DNA from: Cytophagales bacterium
GTDB lineage: Bacteria > Bacteroidota > Bacteroidia > Cytophagales > 172606-1
DNA length: 64,000 bases
Assembly: GCA_030448185.1 (NCBI GenBank)
Contig: JAUJNL010000012.1
Coordinates: 17,077 to 81,076, forward strand
Direction of reading: 5' to 3'
Part shown: one piece after another, positions 18,829-30,514 of the stretch
How the letters are laid out: the number at the start of each line of letters is the position of its first letter
Position numbering within the stretch: the first letter of the stretch is position 1
The notes under the pieces: model-generated
Databases searched by the model: none
Seen by the model: the letters and a program-made list of their open reading frames with translations, nothing else
What the model was told of the DNA's origin: nothing
Translations under genes and position numbers: made by a program

Positions 18829-19692
18829 ATGTATATTATTTTAGGTGGTACGGGTCACGTTGGATCTGCAGTAGCGCAGTCCTTACTGGAACGGGGACAA
18901 GCCGTTACCATAATTTCCCGTAATGCGAAAAAAGCAACTAGCTGGAAACAAAAAGGAGCCCAGGTTGCCCAGGTAGACGTTCATGACACTTACGCATTGC
19001 ATCAGGTTTTCAGGAATGGAAAAAGGTTGTTCCTGCTTAACCCTCCGGCGGCTCCTTCAGCCGATACGGCGGCTGAAGAACGTAAATCACTGGCATCCAT
19101 TCTTAAAGCCTTGGATGGTTCAGGTCTGGAGAAAATAGTGGCCGGGTCTACTTATGGGGCGCAACCCGGCAATCGTATCGGAGATTTGGGCATACTATAC
19201 GAGATGGAAGAGGCTTTGGCCGAGCAGACAATTCCCGCTACGATCATCCGGGCCGCTTACTACATGAGCAATTGGGATATGTCCCTTCTTACTGCCCGGC
19301 AAGAAGGCAAAGTATATTCCTTGTTTCCCCCTGACTTTACCTTGCCCATGGTAAGCCCCGATGATATTGGGAGAATGGCGGCCCAGCTACTGGTGGAGCC
19401 TGCGCCCCAAACCGGTCTGCACTACGTAGAAGGTCCGAAATTTTACTCTCCGGCGGATGTAGCTGCGGCCTTTGCAAACGCCTTAAGGAAGCCAGTAGAA
19501 GCAGTAGAAATTCCCCGTGGGGAGTGGATACCCGCACTAACTCGCGTTGGTTTCTCTAAGGAAGCTGCCAAGTCCTTGGCGGCAATGACGGCCATAGTCT
19601 TAGAGAAAAAGTATGACTTCCCCGCCTCTCCTTTACGAGGCACCACTACTATTCAGGAGTATATTACCAAGTTAATAAGCGACGGACAATAA
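18829..19692 (+). CDS. NmrA-like NAD(P)H-binding protein (atypical SDR)
   Basis: 287 residues. The N-terminal Rossmann motif IILGGTGHVGSAV matches GGxGxxG, with ISRN at the end of the second strand where the NADP phosphate is read. The later segment GSTYGAQPG and the internal IIRAAYYMSNWD are typical of NmrA/YtfG-type quinone reductase relatives. The frame is intact. The WYL regulator is immediately upstream, which suggests a regulator-target pair for redox or electrophile stress (inference). Confidence 0.85.
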   Translation: MYIILGGTGHVGSAVAQSLLERGQAVTIISRNAKKATSWKQKGAQVAQVDVHDTYALHQVFRNGKRLFLLNPPAAPSADTAAEERKSLASILKALDGSGLEKIVAGSTYGAQPGNRIGDLGILYEMEEALAEQTIPATIIRAAYYMSNWDMSLLTARQEGKVYSLFPPDFTLPMVSPDDIGRMAAQLLVEPAPQTGLHYVEGPKFYSPADVAAAFANALRKPVEAVEIPRGEWIPALTRVGFSKEAAKSLAAMTAIVLEKKYDFPASPLRGTTTIQEYITKLISDGQ

Positions 19693-19809
19693 GTATCCGG
19701 ACTCCGTTTGGCTGCATGGCACCGATTGATAAGAACGTGGCGTAGGAAGGTACATGCGGATTAATCTGTGGGAGTCATCTTTGTTTAAACCCAAAACCGT
19801 ACCAACAGG

Positions 19810-20226
19810 ATGACTCCCTCAATGCAGACAGTAGCTACGCGTGAATTGGTCGAAAACTTCGTCGAAGCCTTATTACAGAGAAATCTGGAGAAAATTGTCA
19901 GTCTTTTTTCCGATAAAGTAGATTGGTATATTCCCGGCCCGGAAGCTTTAGCACCTTGGTTAGGTAAGCGAAACAGCCGTAAGCAAGTTGAAGACTTTTT
20001 CCGGCAGTTATGGCAGCAGACTGAGCCGATCAGTGGCAAACTAGACCCTATTTTTGCAGAAGATACTTTTGCGGTTATAACCGGCAGTTTTAGTGTCCGA
20101 ATGCTTCAAACTCATAAAATTTTTGAATCCTTGTTTTTTATCCAGATTGCCGTGGAAAACGGGCTTATTGTCAGGTATCGTCTGTTAGAAGAAGGGTACG
20201 GTTTGAGCATTGCATTAAAGGCATAG
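19810..20226 (+). CDS. SnoaL/NTF2-like protein
   Basis: 138 residues. The opening helix ATRELVENFVEALLQRNLEKIVSLF, then DKVDWYIPGP and LGKRNSRKQVEDFF, follow the SnoaL-like ketosteroid isomerase-related pattern, with the end FIQIAVENGLIVRYRLLEE in the beta sheet. These form a small cone-shaped pocket; ligand or reaction is unknown. Same strand as the NmrA-like gene, 118 bp downstream. Confidence 0.75.
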   Translation: MTPSMQTVATRELVENFVEALLQRNLEKIVSLFSDKVDWYIPGPEALAPWLGKRNSRKQVEDFFRQLWQQTEPISGKLDPIFAEDTFAVITGSFSVRMLQTHKIFESLFFIQIAVENGLIVRYRLLEEGYGLSIALKA

Positions 20227-20250
20227 ATTTATTCAATGCCAACTTATCAG

Positions 20251-21009
20251 CTACTCTTTAGCCACTCTTTTTCCGTACCGCCAGACGGAATGAATCTTTC
20301 GGGTGTTCGCAATGGTGAAGGCCGGATTTGCATCCAGCACGATAAAGTCTGCTGCCTTTCCCGCTTCCAGCGTACCCGAAAAATCAGCCATGCCCAGCAG
20401 GCGGGCTCCGTTGCGGGTGGCAGAGGTAATGGGTTGCTGCGGGGTAAGTCAGGGATGTACCATTTCTTCCAGCTCCAGATGTTCGGAAAACCCTGCGTAC
20501 GAACCGGCTGTGCTTCTGAATCAGAACCCATAGTGATGGGTACAACCAGCATCGTGCAGTTTTTTAACGTTCCGGAGGGCCATTTTAAAAGCAGCCATGT
20601 CCGTTGACCGGCCGGGTGCGTTTTTTAATTTACTCCGAAAGTCTTCACTTTGGATCATTTCGAGTACGCCGGGTTCCAGCGATTGCCGGAAGAAAGGTTC
20701 ATTGATCCGGGTTCCCTGCAGCAGCCCCATAGGGGCGTGAGTATAAATCAGTGCCGGCATCCCGGTTTTCCCCGTCAGGTCAACTACTTTGGCTCCTTGG
20801 GGAGGTTTATAGTCCTTAGCCGTAGCCACCGATTGTATCCGGCCATCCTCGATCACCAGCGAAATGCCCTTTTGCGGCTCCCTTCCCGTTCCATCAATCA
20901 GAGTCACATTCCGGATAAGGGTTACCTCTCTGCCCTGCTCTGGCATCTGGACCGCGGCTCCGGACAATAGGAAGAGGTTGATAAGGCCGAAAAGGAGAGT
21001 TGTCTTTTT
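20251..21009 (-). pseudogene. Imidazolonepropionase-like amidohydrolase with large internal deletion
   Basis: The signal peptide MKKTTLLFGLINLFLLSG supports the start at 21009. The N-terminal part ends in GMPALIYTHAPMGLLQGT. The text then jumps to EPFFRQSLEPGVLEMIQ and RNVKKLHDAG, segments that in the family come about 150 residues later. After a break near 20525, TDSEAQPVRTQGF, EHLELEEMVH, QPITSATRNGARLLGM and GTLEAGKAADFIVLDANP complete the C-terminal end at 20251. The HxH metal motif is altered (THAP) and the central metal ligands are missing, so it is unlikely to be active. Confidence 0.75.
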
Positions 21010-21513
21010 CATGGCTGGCGGCTCTGATTGTAAAGAGGAAGGCTGTAAGAAGTTTATCAGCAAAAGAACTTTTCCGTTGAGTTACTATTGATCCATTTTT
21101 ACACAATCAATCTTCTCATAGTGTGATCTATTTCTGTTATGCGGGTTTGCACACCTGGGTTTATTGTTCCCAATTTTCCAGTTTAACCGCTACCGGGTAT
21201 CCTTTTTGAGTTATTGCTAAGCTTACTTGTCACATGAGAAATAAAGCAGCTATAATTGTATCCTGATCAATTTTAATTATCCAACCCCAGCAACAGCCGC
21301 ATTTCGTTTCATCAAATCCTATTACTTGTGCCTTTTCTCCACAATAAGGCTTTCCGGCAAATTTCCACTTTGCATCTCGTTTGCCTGCTTGCTGCGGTTA
21401 CGAAAGAAGAAATGATTAGAATCCCTAAAAAGGTAATTACCCGGCAGGCCATTAATCTATTTTAATTGTAATTAAGTAGTTTTTTACAATTATTTTAAAC
21501 TATCCCCTCTGAA

Positions 21514-21593
21514 TTGTCATTCCGGAGGAGAATCTTCTCAGTATAGGTCGATCACTATTGTAATCAAGAGAAGATTCCCTCCGGGAATGACAA
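21514..21593. repeat. 80-bp palindromic element (MITE/REP-like)
   Basis: Arms 21514-21539 (TTGTCATTCCGGAGG...) and 21568-21593 (...CTCCGGGAATGACAA) are near-perfect inverted repeats ending in GAATCTTCTC. It lies in a 700-bp gene-free stretch (21010-21708), of which the rest is AT-rich with no recognisable feature. Confidence 0.7.
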
Positions 21594-21708
21594 AAAATAG
21601 TATAAACTAATTTCTGTGATCTACTTAAGATACTGAATACGTAAAGACAATAAGGAAACGTCAGGGTGATATCAGTAATTCTGAAAAAAATGATTTTCTC
21701 ATTACTCT

Positions 21709-22270
21709 TTACTTCTTAAAGGCTAATTCATTCCTTTCCATTTGGGCAATGTGTCTTTGAGCATGCTTGGCCAGGGAAGTGAATGTACTCGTACACATTT
21801 ATCTTTCCCAGGCCATTTACCGTCATGGTAGTTTTATACAAAACCCCTTCCTCATTGGGCATTTGGTCCAGATACTGAAGGCATGCATTTTTCTGGGCAG
21901 CAATTGTATTTCTGATATCGGAAAGTGATGCTCTCCCGGTGGGCTCCTTATACTCAGGACGTACCCAATCAAAGGATTTATAGATTCCTATTTCATCCAG
22001 CTTTGCTCTTTCAAACGAATAACTTTCTAACTCTTTAGCCAAATCAAGGTTATTCACATTCTTTAACGCTTTCAGCACCCCTTTATCAATCAGTTTCAGT
22101 AAAAAGTGGCTGGTTAATGAAATATGCTCCAATATCTCGTTGATTGTCCAGTCATTATTAGGTGGACGGTAATCCCGCACAGCTTCCGGCTTATCAAACC
22201 AAGTATCTACCTCCGTAAATACATGATTAAGCGTGGCTTTTATTTCAATAATTAGCTCTTGGATTCTCAT
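21709..22270 (-). CDS. DinB-family protein
   Basis: MRIQELIIEIKATLNHVFTE opens a four-helix bundle. NNDWTINEILEHISLTSHFLL carries the first metal His. The C-terminal helix reads LAKHAQRHIAQMERNELAFKK after a one-base break near 21775 and ends at 21709; without the shift, the open frame ends early at 21728. The HAQRHIAQ motif supplies further metal ligands. DinB proteins are often thiol-S-transferases or metal-dependent hydrolases; the substrate is unknown here. Confidence 0.8.
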
Positions 22271-22346
22271 TCTTTATTCTGACTGTTGTCCTACCACAAG
22301 ATAACCATCATCCATAACAATAAGCGTCTTATCCGGGTATCGGTTA

Positions 22347-22838
22347 CTACTCTTTATCAAAGAATTTCTTATTCTGAATAAGCCTATTCATCATACTGGC
22401 AATTCTTTCCGCTTTGGTTTCTTCTTTTTTCGCCTCATAGATCCAGCTCAGATACGCCTTCTGTTCGCCTTCCGAAAAGCTCAGGAAAGTTTGGAATACC
22501 TGGGGCAATTCATTGGCAAAACATTCCAGTAGTTCCTGGGGAATTTCCAGGGGTGTTTCGTCCGGAAACAGTACTACTTTAATAAAATCGCCTTCTTTTT
22601 TACCGATCTTCTTTCTGATTTCCGCTTTGACCGGCAGGAAAAGCCGGCTATTCCCCATGGGCATTAACCGGTAACTTTTTATCAGGAAACCGTCAATACT
22701 GCCTTTCACTTTCACCCAGCCGAAAGGAGCCGTTTTGTTAGGTTGAATTTCAGGGATGACGGCGTATGTCCACCCGCCTTTTCCGGGAAACTTTTCCAAC
22801 AGATATTCTTTATCTACTAATGGCTTTTCTTCGTTCAT
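22347..22838 (-). CDS. YdeI/OmpD-associated-like protein (DUF1905 plus OmdA domain)
   Basis: 163 residues. Residues 15-95 form a DUF1905 beta barrel (GWTYAVIPEI, GWVKVKGSIDGF, SYRLMPMGNSRLFLPVKAEIRKKIGKKEGD). Residues 100-155 form the helical bacteriocin-protection domain (VFQTFLSFSEGEQKAYLSWIYEAK, KAERIASMMNRLIQNKKF). The role is poorly known; the family is linked to envelope stress in other bacteria. The frame is intact. Confidence 0.85.
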   Translation of the reverse strand: MNEEKPLVDKEYLLEKFPGKGGWTYAVIPEIQPNKTAPFGWVKVKGSIDGFLIKSYRLMPMGNSRLFLPVKAEIRKKIGKKEGDFIKVVLFPDETPLEIPQELLECFANELPQVFQTFLSFSEGEQKAYLSWIYEAKKEETKAERIASMMNRLIQNKKFFDKE

Positions 22839-22924
22839 GTGATTGGTCTGCTTTCCGGCAGCATCCCCAAGTACGCAAAGACGCTGCGGCTCCGGAAAAA
22901 CTATTTATCCAGTAACTATTTTCC

Positions 22925-24232
22925 CTACTTAACCATCTGCTCAACTGCCGGGTTGGGTTCCATAATGGCTTGATACACCAGCACCCGGAATTTGTCGGCG
23001 AGGTCACCGTAACTGTTAGGGTATTTCTGAGTCATCAGCAGGGCCACCACACCTTCTTTGGGGTCGGCCCAGTAAGTAGTGCCAAAAATGCCGCCCCAAT
23101 CAAACGAGCCCGCGGAAACGCCTAAGCGGACCGCTTCCCGTTCGGTAGTAAGTCCGAAACCCAAGCCGAACTTCTTGAACCCCAGATTCAGGTCGCCGAT
23201 CTGATTACTGGTCATCATCCGGACCGTAATGGGACTAAGCAGCCGCTTGCCGTTGTATTCGCCGCCATTCAGCAGCATTTGCAGAAAAATGGCGTAATCA
23301 TAGGCCGTGGATGAGAGCCCCGCTCCGCCGGAATAGTAGCTCCCGGCTTGTTTGGGATAGTCAGGGCTCTGTCCGTTCCGGGCTGGCATTTTGGTAATGG
23401 CTTTTTCTTTATCCTCGGTGTACAGCACCGCCAGCCGGTTCTGCTTTTCCTTAGGCAGATAAAAATAGGTATCCTTCATCCCTAATGGCTCAAATATACG
23501 GGTACGGAAAAACTGGTCCAGCGTCATTCCTGAGGTAACTTCCACCAGATACCCAAGCACATCGGTATTGAGGCCGTACGAAAACTTTTCACCGGGTTGA
23601 TGGATCAGGGGCAGGGCCGCCAGGGAATTAATGGCGTCGGCTAGCTTCCCGTTCGGCGTACCGATCCCGCTTGGTATTTTGGCTTTGGCGTAAATGGCAT
23701 TGGCTTCCTTGGTACCAATCGAGGGGTAGCTGATGCCTGACGTATGCGTCAGCAATTGCCGGATGGTAATTTCCTGTTTGGCGGGGATGGTCGTGTACGT
23801 TGTATCTTTTTCGTTGAATTGATCCAGCACTTTGGGCTTGGCAAAGGCGGGGATGAATTTGGAAATAGGATCATCCAGCAGAAACTTTCCTTCTTCAAAC
23901 AGCATCATGACGGCTACGCTGGTAACGGCCTTAGTCTGGGAAGCAATCCGGAAAATAGCGTCTTTTTTAAGGGGTGTACTGGCCTCCCGGTCATCCTGCC
24001 CGAAGCTCTTGTGGTACACGATCTTCCCGTTCCGGGCAATAAAGGCAATGACTCCGGCCTGATAGCCTTTGTCAATGTAATTTTGAACCACTTTGTCAAC
24101 TCGCCCGAGCCGCTCAGGGCTGAAACCGGCCGATTCTGGTTTGGCTTCCTGCAACACGGAATGTTTGGCAGTTTGGGCGAAACCTGACGAGAGAATCAGC
24201 GCAAAAAACAGCGTAAAAATTGTTCTATACAT
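22925..24232 (-). CDS. Secreted class C-type serine hydrolase (beta-lactamase fold)
   Basis: 435 residues with a signal peptide (MYRTIFTLFFALILSSGFAQ). The catalytic SxxK is S98-Q-T-K101, the second motif is Y219-G-L-N222, and GGIFGTTYW stands where class C enzymes have KTG. The substitution of KTG is common in esterases and D-amino-peptidases of this family, so lactamase activity should not be assumed. The frame is intact. It lies between the YdeI-like and cyclase genes on the same strand. Confidence 0.9.
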   Translation of the reverse strand: MYRTIFTLFFALILSSGFAQTAKHSVLQEAKPESAGFSPERLGRVDKVVQNYIDKGYQAGVIAFIARNGKIVYHKSFGQDDREASTPLKKDAIFRIASQTKAVTSVAVMMLFEEGKFLLDDPISKFIPAFAKPKVLDQFNEKDTTYTTIPAKQEITIRQLLTHTSGISYPSIGTKEANAIYAKAKIPSGIGTPNGKLADAINSLAALPLIHQPGEKFSYGLNTDVLGYLVEVTSGMTLDQFFRTRIFEPLGMKDTYFYLPKEKQNRLAVLYTEDKEKAITKMPARNGQSPDYPKQAGSYYSGGAGLSSTAYDYAIFLQMLLNGGEYNGKRLLSPITVRMMTSNQIGDLNLGFKKFGLGFGLTTEREAVRLGVSAGSFDWGGIFGTTYWADPKEGVVALLMTQKYPNSYGDLADKFRVLVYQAIMEPNPAVEQMVK

Positions 24233-24403
24233 GATTAATGCAGGTTGTAGTCATTCCGTAAGTAATGGGAAAGTGGGGTGGTTTCCAAATAAGGAAGCGG
24301 TATGTTTCAGATTCTTTAAAATGGCGTTAACAGTTCCCGGACAAAACAGTCTATCCTGCTTTCTGCTGCCAATAGCATCATCCGTTGCAGACCATGTTTA
24401 GTC

Positions 24404-25297
24404 TTATGGCTGTGCGTTTGCAGACAACTTTGCATAGGCTCTTACCGGAAAAGTACCGGCTCCTTTGAACTTTGGGGGAGCGGCGCTAAACCAATACCCA
24501 CTTTCGGGCAATTTTTCCAGGTTGCACAAATGCTCCACGATCAAAATGCCTGCCCCGAGTAGTATCGTATGAACCGGACGGTTTCTTTTGCCCGTGTTGT
24601 CAATGTTGTGGCTGTCAATGCCAACTAATGTAACCTGACAATCCCGCAGGTATTCGGCAGCTTGCCCCGTAAGATAGGGATGATGCTCAAAATACGTTTC
24701 GGTATTCCAGTGTCGAGACCAGCCGGTTTTTACCAAAACGGCGCGGTTTCTTATTTCTTTTCCCGTAAAAAAATCAATGCCTACTTCCGTCACTCCTTCC
24801 GCATGGATAGTAATGGCTTCTAAATCCACCAAAGCTTCTAAGGTAATTTCCGATAGATCTTTTCCGTGCGCATACCGGTGGAAGGGACAATCCAGGTAGG
24901 TGCCGGTATTGGTAACCATTTCTATTTTACCTATCTGAAACTCAGTCCCTTCTTCGTAAAAATCCCTCGATTTCTCCCGGCTCAGGAAATCACAAATGAG
25001 TGGGGCAGGCAAACCCCTGTAGGTAACCAGTCCGTCAAAAATCGTATGGCTCAAATCGATCAGGTGTTCAGCAACAGGGGCATTCACCGGCTTCCGTTTA
25101 TGGGGTTCCTGCCTATAATGCTTGTTGCGAATGTGTACTTTACCCACCATCAGGAGGCGCATATCAGCGACAATATAATCAGCCAGTTCCTGGTCCGAAA
25201 TTTCGTTACCGGCAATATCCAGCCGAAAATCCTGCCCTTGGATACCGCCTCCATTGGTAAACTCAATGGCAAAATCAAAAACGACTCTTTTGTCCAT
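24404..25297 (-). CDS. Cyclase/kynurenine-formamidase-like protein with altered metal site and extra N-terminal domain
   Basis: 297 residues. Residues 1-70 (VVFDFAIEFTNGGGIQGQDFR..., VADMRLLMVGKVHIRNK) form an additional small domain. The cyclase domain begins with HLIDLSHTIFDG. In place of the HxGTHxDxPxH zinc motif it has NTGTYLDCPFH, so two metal-ligating His are replaced while Asp and the last His remain. VGIDSHNID and ILLGAGILIVEHLCNL are normal. Either a known variant subgroup or a changed mechanism. The frame is intact. Confidence 0.82.
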   Translation of the reverse strand: MDKRVVFDFAIEFTNGGGIQGQDFRLDIAGNEISDQELADYIVADMRLLMVGKVHIRNKHYRQEPHKRKPVNAPVAEHLIDLSHTIFDGLVTYRGLPAPLICDFLSREKSRDFYEEGTEFQIGKIEMVTNTGTYLDCPFHRYAHGKDLSEITLEALVDLEAITIHAEGVTEVGIDFFTGKEIRNRAVLVKTGWSRHWNTETYFEHHPYLTGQAAEYLRDCQVTLVGIDSHNIDNTGKRNRPVHTILLGAGILIVEHLCNLEKLPESGYWFSAAPPKFKGAGTFPVRAYAKLSANAQP

Positions 25298-25425
25298 GTT
25301 AGCGATGTTTTAGTTCTACGCAAGACCCCATAAAGTCAAAGAAAAAAGCAAATCTGAGCGGTACAGATCTGCTTTTTCTCTCTACTTCTAATTCTAAACT
25401 ATTTACTCATAAATTCCTAGACTCC

Positions 25426-27531
25426 TCAAAACAGCTTGGCCCGCATGATTTCTTCTTCAGTCACCTTATAGAATGCCTTATGGATATTGAGGGTTTCTCC
25501 GTCCGTGACGCACTTGTAGTAGTCGCCGTTCTCCTGCATGATGTACGAGTTGACATTATCCCGGAGATTATAATCCAGAATCAGAATGGCCTGCTGCTTG
25601 ATCCGGGGGGATATCAGGCCGAACAACGATTCAATCCGCCGCTCGAAGCTGCGAACCATCACATCGGCGCTGCCACCGTAGACTTTGGGGTCACCGGCAT
25701 TGTGGAAATAATATACGCGGGTATGCTCCAGAAAATCGCCGACAATGGAACGTACTGAGATATTTTCGCTCAGCCCTTCCCGGCCCGGGCGCAGGCAGCA
25801 GATGCCCCGTACAATCAGTTTAACTGGTACGCCGGCCTGGGAAGCACTATAAAGCTCATCAATTGTGGCCTTGTCCTCCAGGGAATTGAGTTTAATGACA
25901 ATACCGCTGGGCTTGCCTTCCTGCGCATTACGGGCCTCGTTGCGGATCAGTTCGATCAGTCTCTGACGCATATCGCGGGGCGCTGTAATCAGATTCTGGT
26001 AGTCGTTTGGCTGCGAGTGGCCGGTAATTACATTAAAGAATTCGGAAATATCCTGGGCGTATATTTCATTAGTAGTCAGCAAGCCAATATCCGTGTAGAA
26101 ACGGGAGGTATCTTCGTTGTAGTTTCCGCTGGACAGGTGTACGTACCGGGTCACTTTGTCGCCGTCCTTCCGGACAATCAGCAGCAGTTTGGTATGCGTC
26201 TTATACCGGCTGATCCCGTAGATTACGAAGCAACCGGCCTTCTGGAGCCGTTGCGCTTCCCGAATGTTATTTTCTTCGTCAAACCGGGCTTTTACCTCAA
26301 ACAGTACGGAAACGTGCTTGCCATTTTCGGCGGCTTTGAGCAGGGCTTCGGTGATTCGCGACTTCTTGGCCAGCCGGTAAATCGTGATTTTAATGGCCAG
26401 CACGCCGGGGTCTTCGGCAGCCTGCTCCAGCAAGTGCACTACCGGTTCAATGCTGTTATAGGGATGATGGAGAAGCAGATCCTGCTTTTTCAGCATCTGG
26501 AATAGATTGTTGTATTCCTTAGTATCGTGCACCCCAATGGGCGGAATGGTAGGCGGAATAGCCGGAATCCGGTCCCGGAACTCTTTGTGATTGACAATTT
26601 GCCAGAGCCCGGTAAAGTCGATCATGCTGTTGGCGACAAAAACATTGTCGTCATCCAGTTCCCAGCGGCCTTTCAGAATTTTCATCATGTAGTACGAAGA
26701 TCCCGGCTCCACCTCAATCCGGACGACGCGGCCGGTACGGCGGGTTTTGAGCTTCTGCTTGATCTCGTCAATGAAATCAGCTTCGATATCGTCACTCTCT
26801 TCGAGGGTAAAATCCCCATTGCGGGTAATCCGGAAAAGATTAATGGAGAGGATTTCCACGTTGCGGTAGAGTTTATGGATCTCAGTCCGGATAATTTCCT
26901 CAATGGGCACGAAAATCAACTGCTCATCGCGGTACACTTCGTAAAAACGGGGCAAGTTCTGCGGAATCTGCACGAAGGAAAGCCGCTTGCCTTCCTTGGT
27001 ATCTTCGGGCGTACGGGTCACCACGCCGAAGATGAGCAGTTTGTTCATCAGGATCGGAAAGGTATGGTACCCATCAAACACCATTGGCGTGAGCATCGGG
27101 AAGATGGTACGCATGTAATACGCCACGGCGTCGGTCCGCTCTTCATCCGTCAGTTCGCTCAGGGCGGCAATGTGAAAATTGTTCCGCTTAAACAGCGGAT
27201 GCAGATTGACCTTGAATTCATCATACTGCTCCCGGTAAAACTGCTGGGCCGTATTGAGCAAGGTCTTCCGGAAGGGCATTTCCCGCAACCCTGAGTAATC
27301 GACCCGTTCTTTGCCGTAGTCGAGGTAGTTGTATAAACTTCCCACCCGAATCATGAAAAACTCGTCGAGATTGGAAGCCGTAATGGCCAGAAACTTAAGC
27401 CGCTCAAAGACCGTCCGGTCAGGATTTTTTGCCTGATCGAGTACCCGCCAGTTAAATTTGAGCCAACTCAGATCGCGACTGATGTAGTTACTCTGTTCAA
27501 TTACATTTGATACTCTCTCACGTAGCAGCAT
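25426..27531 (-). CDS. ppk: Polyphosphate kinase
   Basis: About 701 residues from the ATG at 27531 (MLLRERVSNVIEQSNYISRDLSWLKFN). The frame extends farther to 27639, but that extension would translate the terminator at 27578-27610, so the downstream start is preferred. Domains: N-terminal helical domain (SRDLSWLKFN), head domain (FVQIP), then catalytic domains with IYRLAKKSRI, FEVKARFDEENNI, and the autophosphorylated His in SRYKTHTKLLL. Makes polyphosphate from ATP at the membrane. The frame is intact. Confidence 0.95.
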   Translation of the reverse strand: MLLRERVSNVIEQSNYISRDLSWLKFNWRVLDQAKNPDRTVFERLKFLAITASNLDEFFMIRVGSLYNYLDYGKERVDYSGLREMPFRKTLLNTAQQFYREQYDEFKVNLHPLFKRNNFHIAALSELTDEERTDAVAYYMRTIFPMLTPMVFDGYHTFPILMNKLLIFGVVTRTPEDTKEGKRLSFVQIPQNLPRFYEVYRDEQLIFVPIEEIIRTEIHKLYRNVEILSINLFRITRNGDFTLEESDDIEADFIDEIKQKLKTRRTGRVVRIEVEPGSSYYMMKILKGRWELDDDNVFVANSMIDFTGLWQIVNHKEFRDRIPAIPPTIPPIGVHDTKEYNNLFQMLKKQDLLLHHPYNSIEPVVHLLEQAAEDPGVLAIKITIYRLAKKSRITEALLKAAENGKHVSVLFEVKARFDEENNIREAQRLQKAGCFVIYGISRYKTHTKLLLIVRKDGDKVTRYVHLSSGNYNEDTSRFYTDIGLLTTNEIYAQDISEFFNVITGHSQPNDYQNLITAPRDMRQRLIELIRNEARNAQEGKPSGIVIKLNSLEDKATIDELYSASQAGVPVKLIVRGICCLRPGREGLSENISVRSIVGDFLEHTRVYYFHNAGDPKVYGGSADVMVRSFERRIESLFGLISPRIKQQAILILDYNLRDNVNSYIMQENGDYYKCVTDGETLNIHKAFYKVTEEEIMRAKLF

Positions 27532-27577
27532 ACGGTTAAGCAAATTTTGTAAGGGTCTTAGTATATATTGTATAAAT

Positions 27578-27610
27578 GAAAAAGGAGCCGAAAGCAACGG
27601 CTCCTTTTTC
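27578..27610. terminator. Terminator between gyrB and ppk
   Basis: 13-bp perfect stem GAAAAAGGAGCCG/CGGCTCCTTTTTC with a 7-nt loop, 30 bp after the gyrB stop. It decides the ppk start. Confidence 0.88.
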
Positions 27611-27639
27611 GCTTTCAGCTTATATTCTGAATCATCCAA

Positions 27640-29700
<2,061 letters not shown>

Positions 29701-29884
29701 TCACGGCTTTATCTAGCCTAATTCGGGCAATACCGTTGCTTATATAACATAGTTTGAAAGCAAAAAATTGAGCCTGGGTGAAAGAAACCCAAACCAGCGG
29801 AACCCGTAGTGTAACGTGCAGTACTATTGTGTTTCCCAGGCCCGGTCACGTATTCAGGCAGGACGTTAACTACCCGGTAAAACC

Positions 29885-30514
29885 ATGCACGAACGCTATT
29901 TTGAAAAAATCCGGCAACGCTTACAAGCGGAATTGCCCGGAGAAAAAGCTCAATTGAGGATGGCCAGTACACTTCGGTCCGTACTTAGCTTGCGTTCTCA
30001 TCCGGATAAGGGTACCCGCATTGGGGCCGTATTGATTCTTTTTTATCCCAAAGAAGGACTCATTCATGTCCCGCTGATCCGGCGGCCCGTTTACAAAGGG
30101 GTACACAGCGGACAAGTAGCTTTTCCCGGAGGACGGGTGGAAGAAGGTGATAAGAACCTGATTGAGACGGCCCTCCGCGAATCTCAGGAGGAAGTAGGTA
30201 TTAATCCGGACGAGATTGACGTGCTGGGCAGTTTAACGCCGCTGTACGTGCCAGCCAGCAACTTTATGGTGCATCCGGTCATTGGCGTCACCCGGCACCC
30301 TCCCGATTTCAGGCTCGACGCCTACGAGGTAGACGCCCTCCTGGAAGTACCCCTGGATGAATTACAAGATATTACCCGCATGGGCACCAAGGAAATTGTT
30401 ATCCGCGAAGGCGTAACCATTCAGGCCCCATTTTACGACCTGCAGGGGCACACCGTGTGGGGAGCCACCGCCATGATGATCAGCGAACTGCTGGAAGTAC
30501 TGTCTGAACCATGA
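29885..30514 (+). CDS. Nudix hydrolase, CoA pyrophosphatase-like
   Basis: 209 residues. The UPF0035 signature VPLIRRPVYKGVHSGQVAFP precedes the Nudix box GGRVEEGDKNLIETALRESQ (82-101), which continues EEVGI. As in CoA pyrophosphatases, Asp stands at one usual Glu position. PLYVPASNFMVHPVIGV is also typical. It would cleave CoA to phosphopantetheine and ADP. The stop codon falls inside the left arm of the inverted-repeat element at 30508. Confidence 0.92.
   Translation: MHERYFEKIRQRLQAELPGEKAQLRMASTLRSVLSLRSHPDKGTRIGAVLILFYPKEGLIHVPLIRRPVYKGVHSGQVAFPGGRVEEGDKNLIETALRESQEEVGINPDEIDVLGSLTPLYVPASNFMVHPVIGVTRHPPDFRLDAYEVDALLEVPLDELQDITRMGTKEIVIREGVTIQAPFYDLQGHTVWGATAMMISELLEVLSEP

Noticed and set aside
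22925..24232. Calling the class C serine hydrolase a beta-lactamase
   Set aside because: SxxK and YxN are present but the KTG motif is replaced by GIFGTTYW; many such proteins are esterases or peptidases.
26000..27300. Long plus-strand open frames opposite ppk
   Set aside because: Shadow frames of a GC-biased real gene; no start context or family motif.
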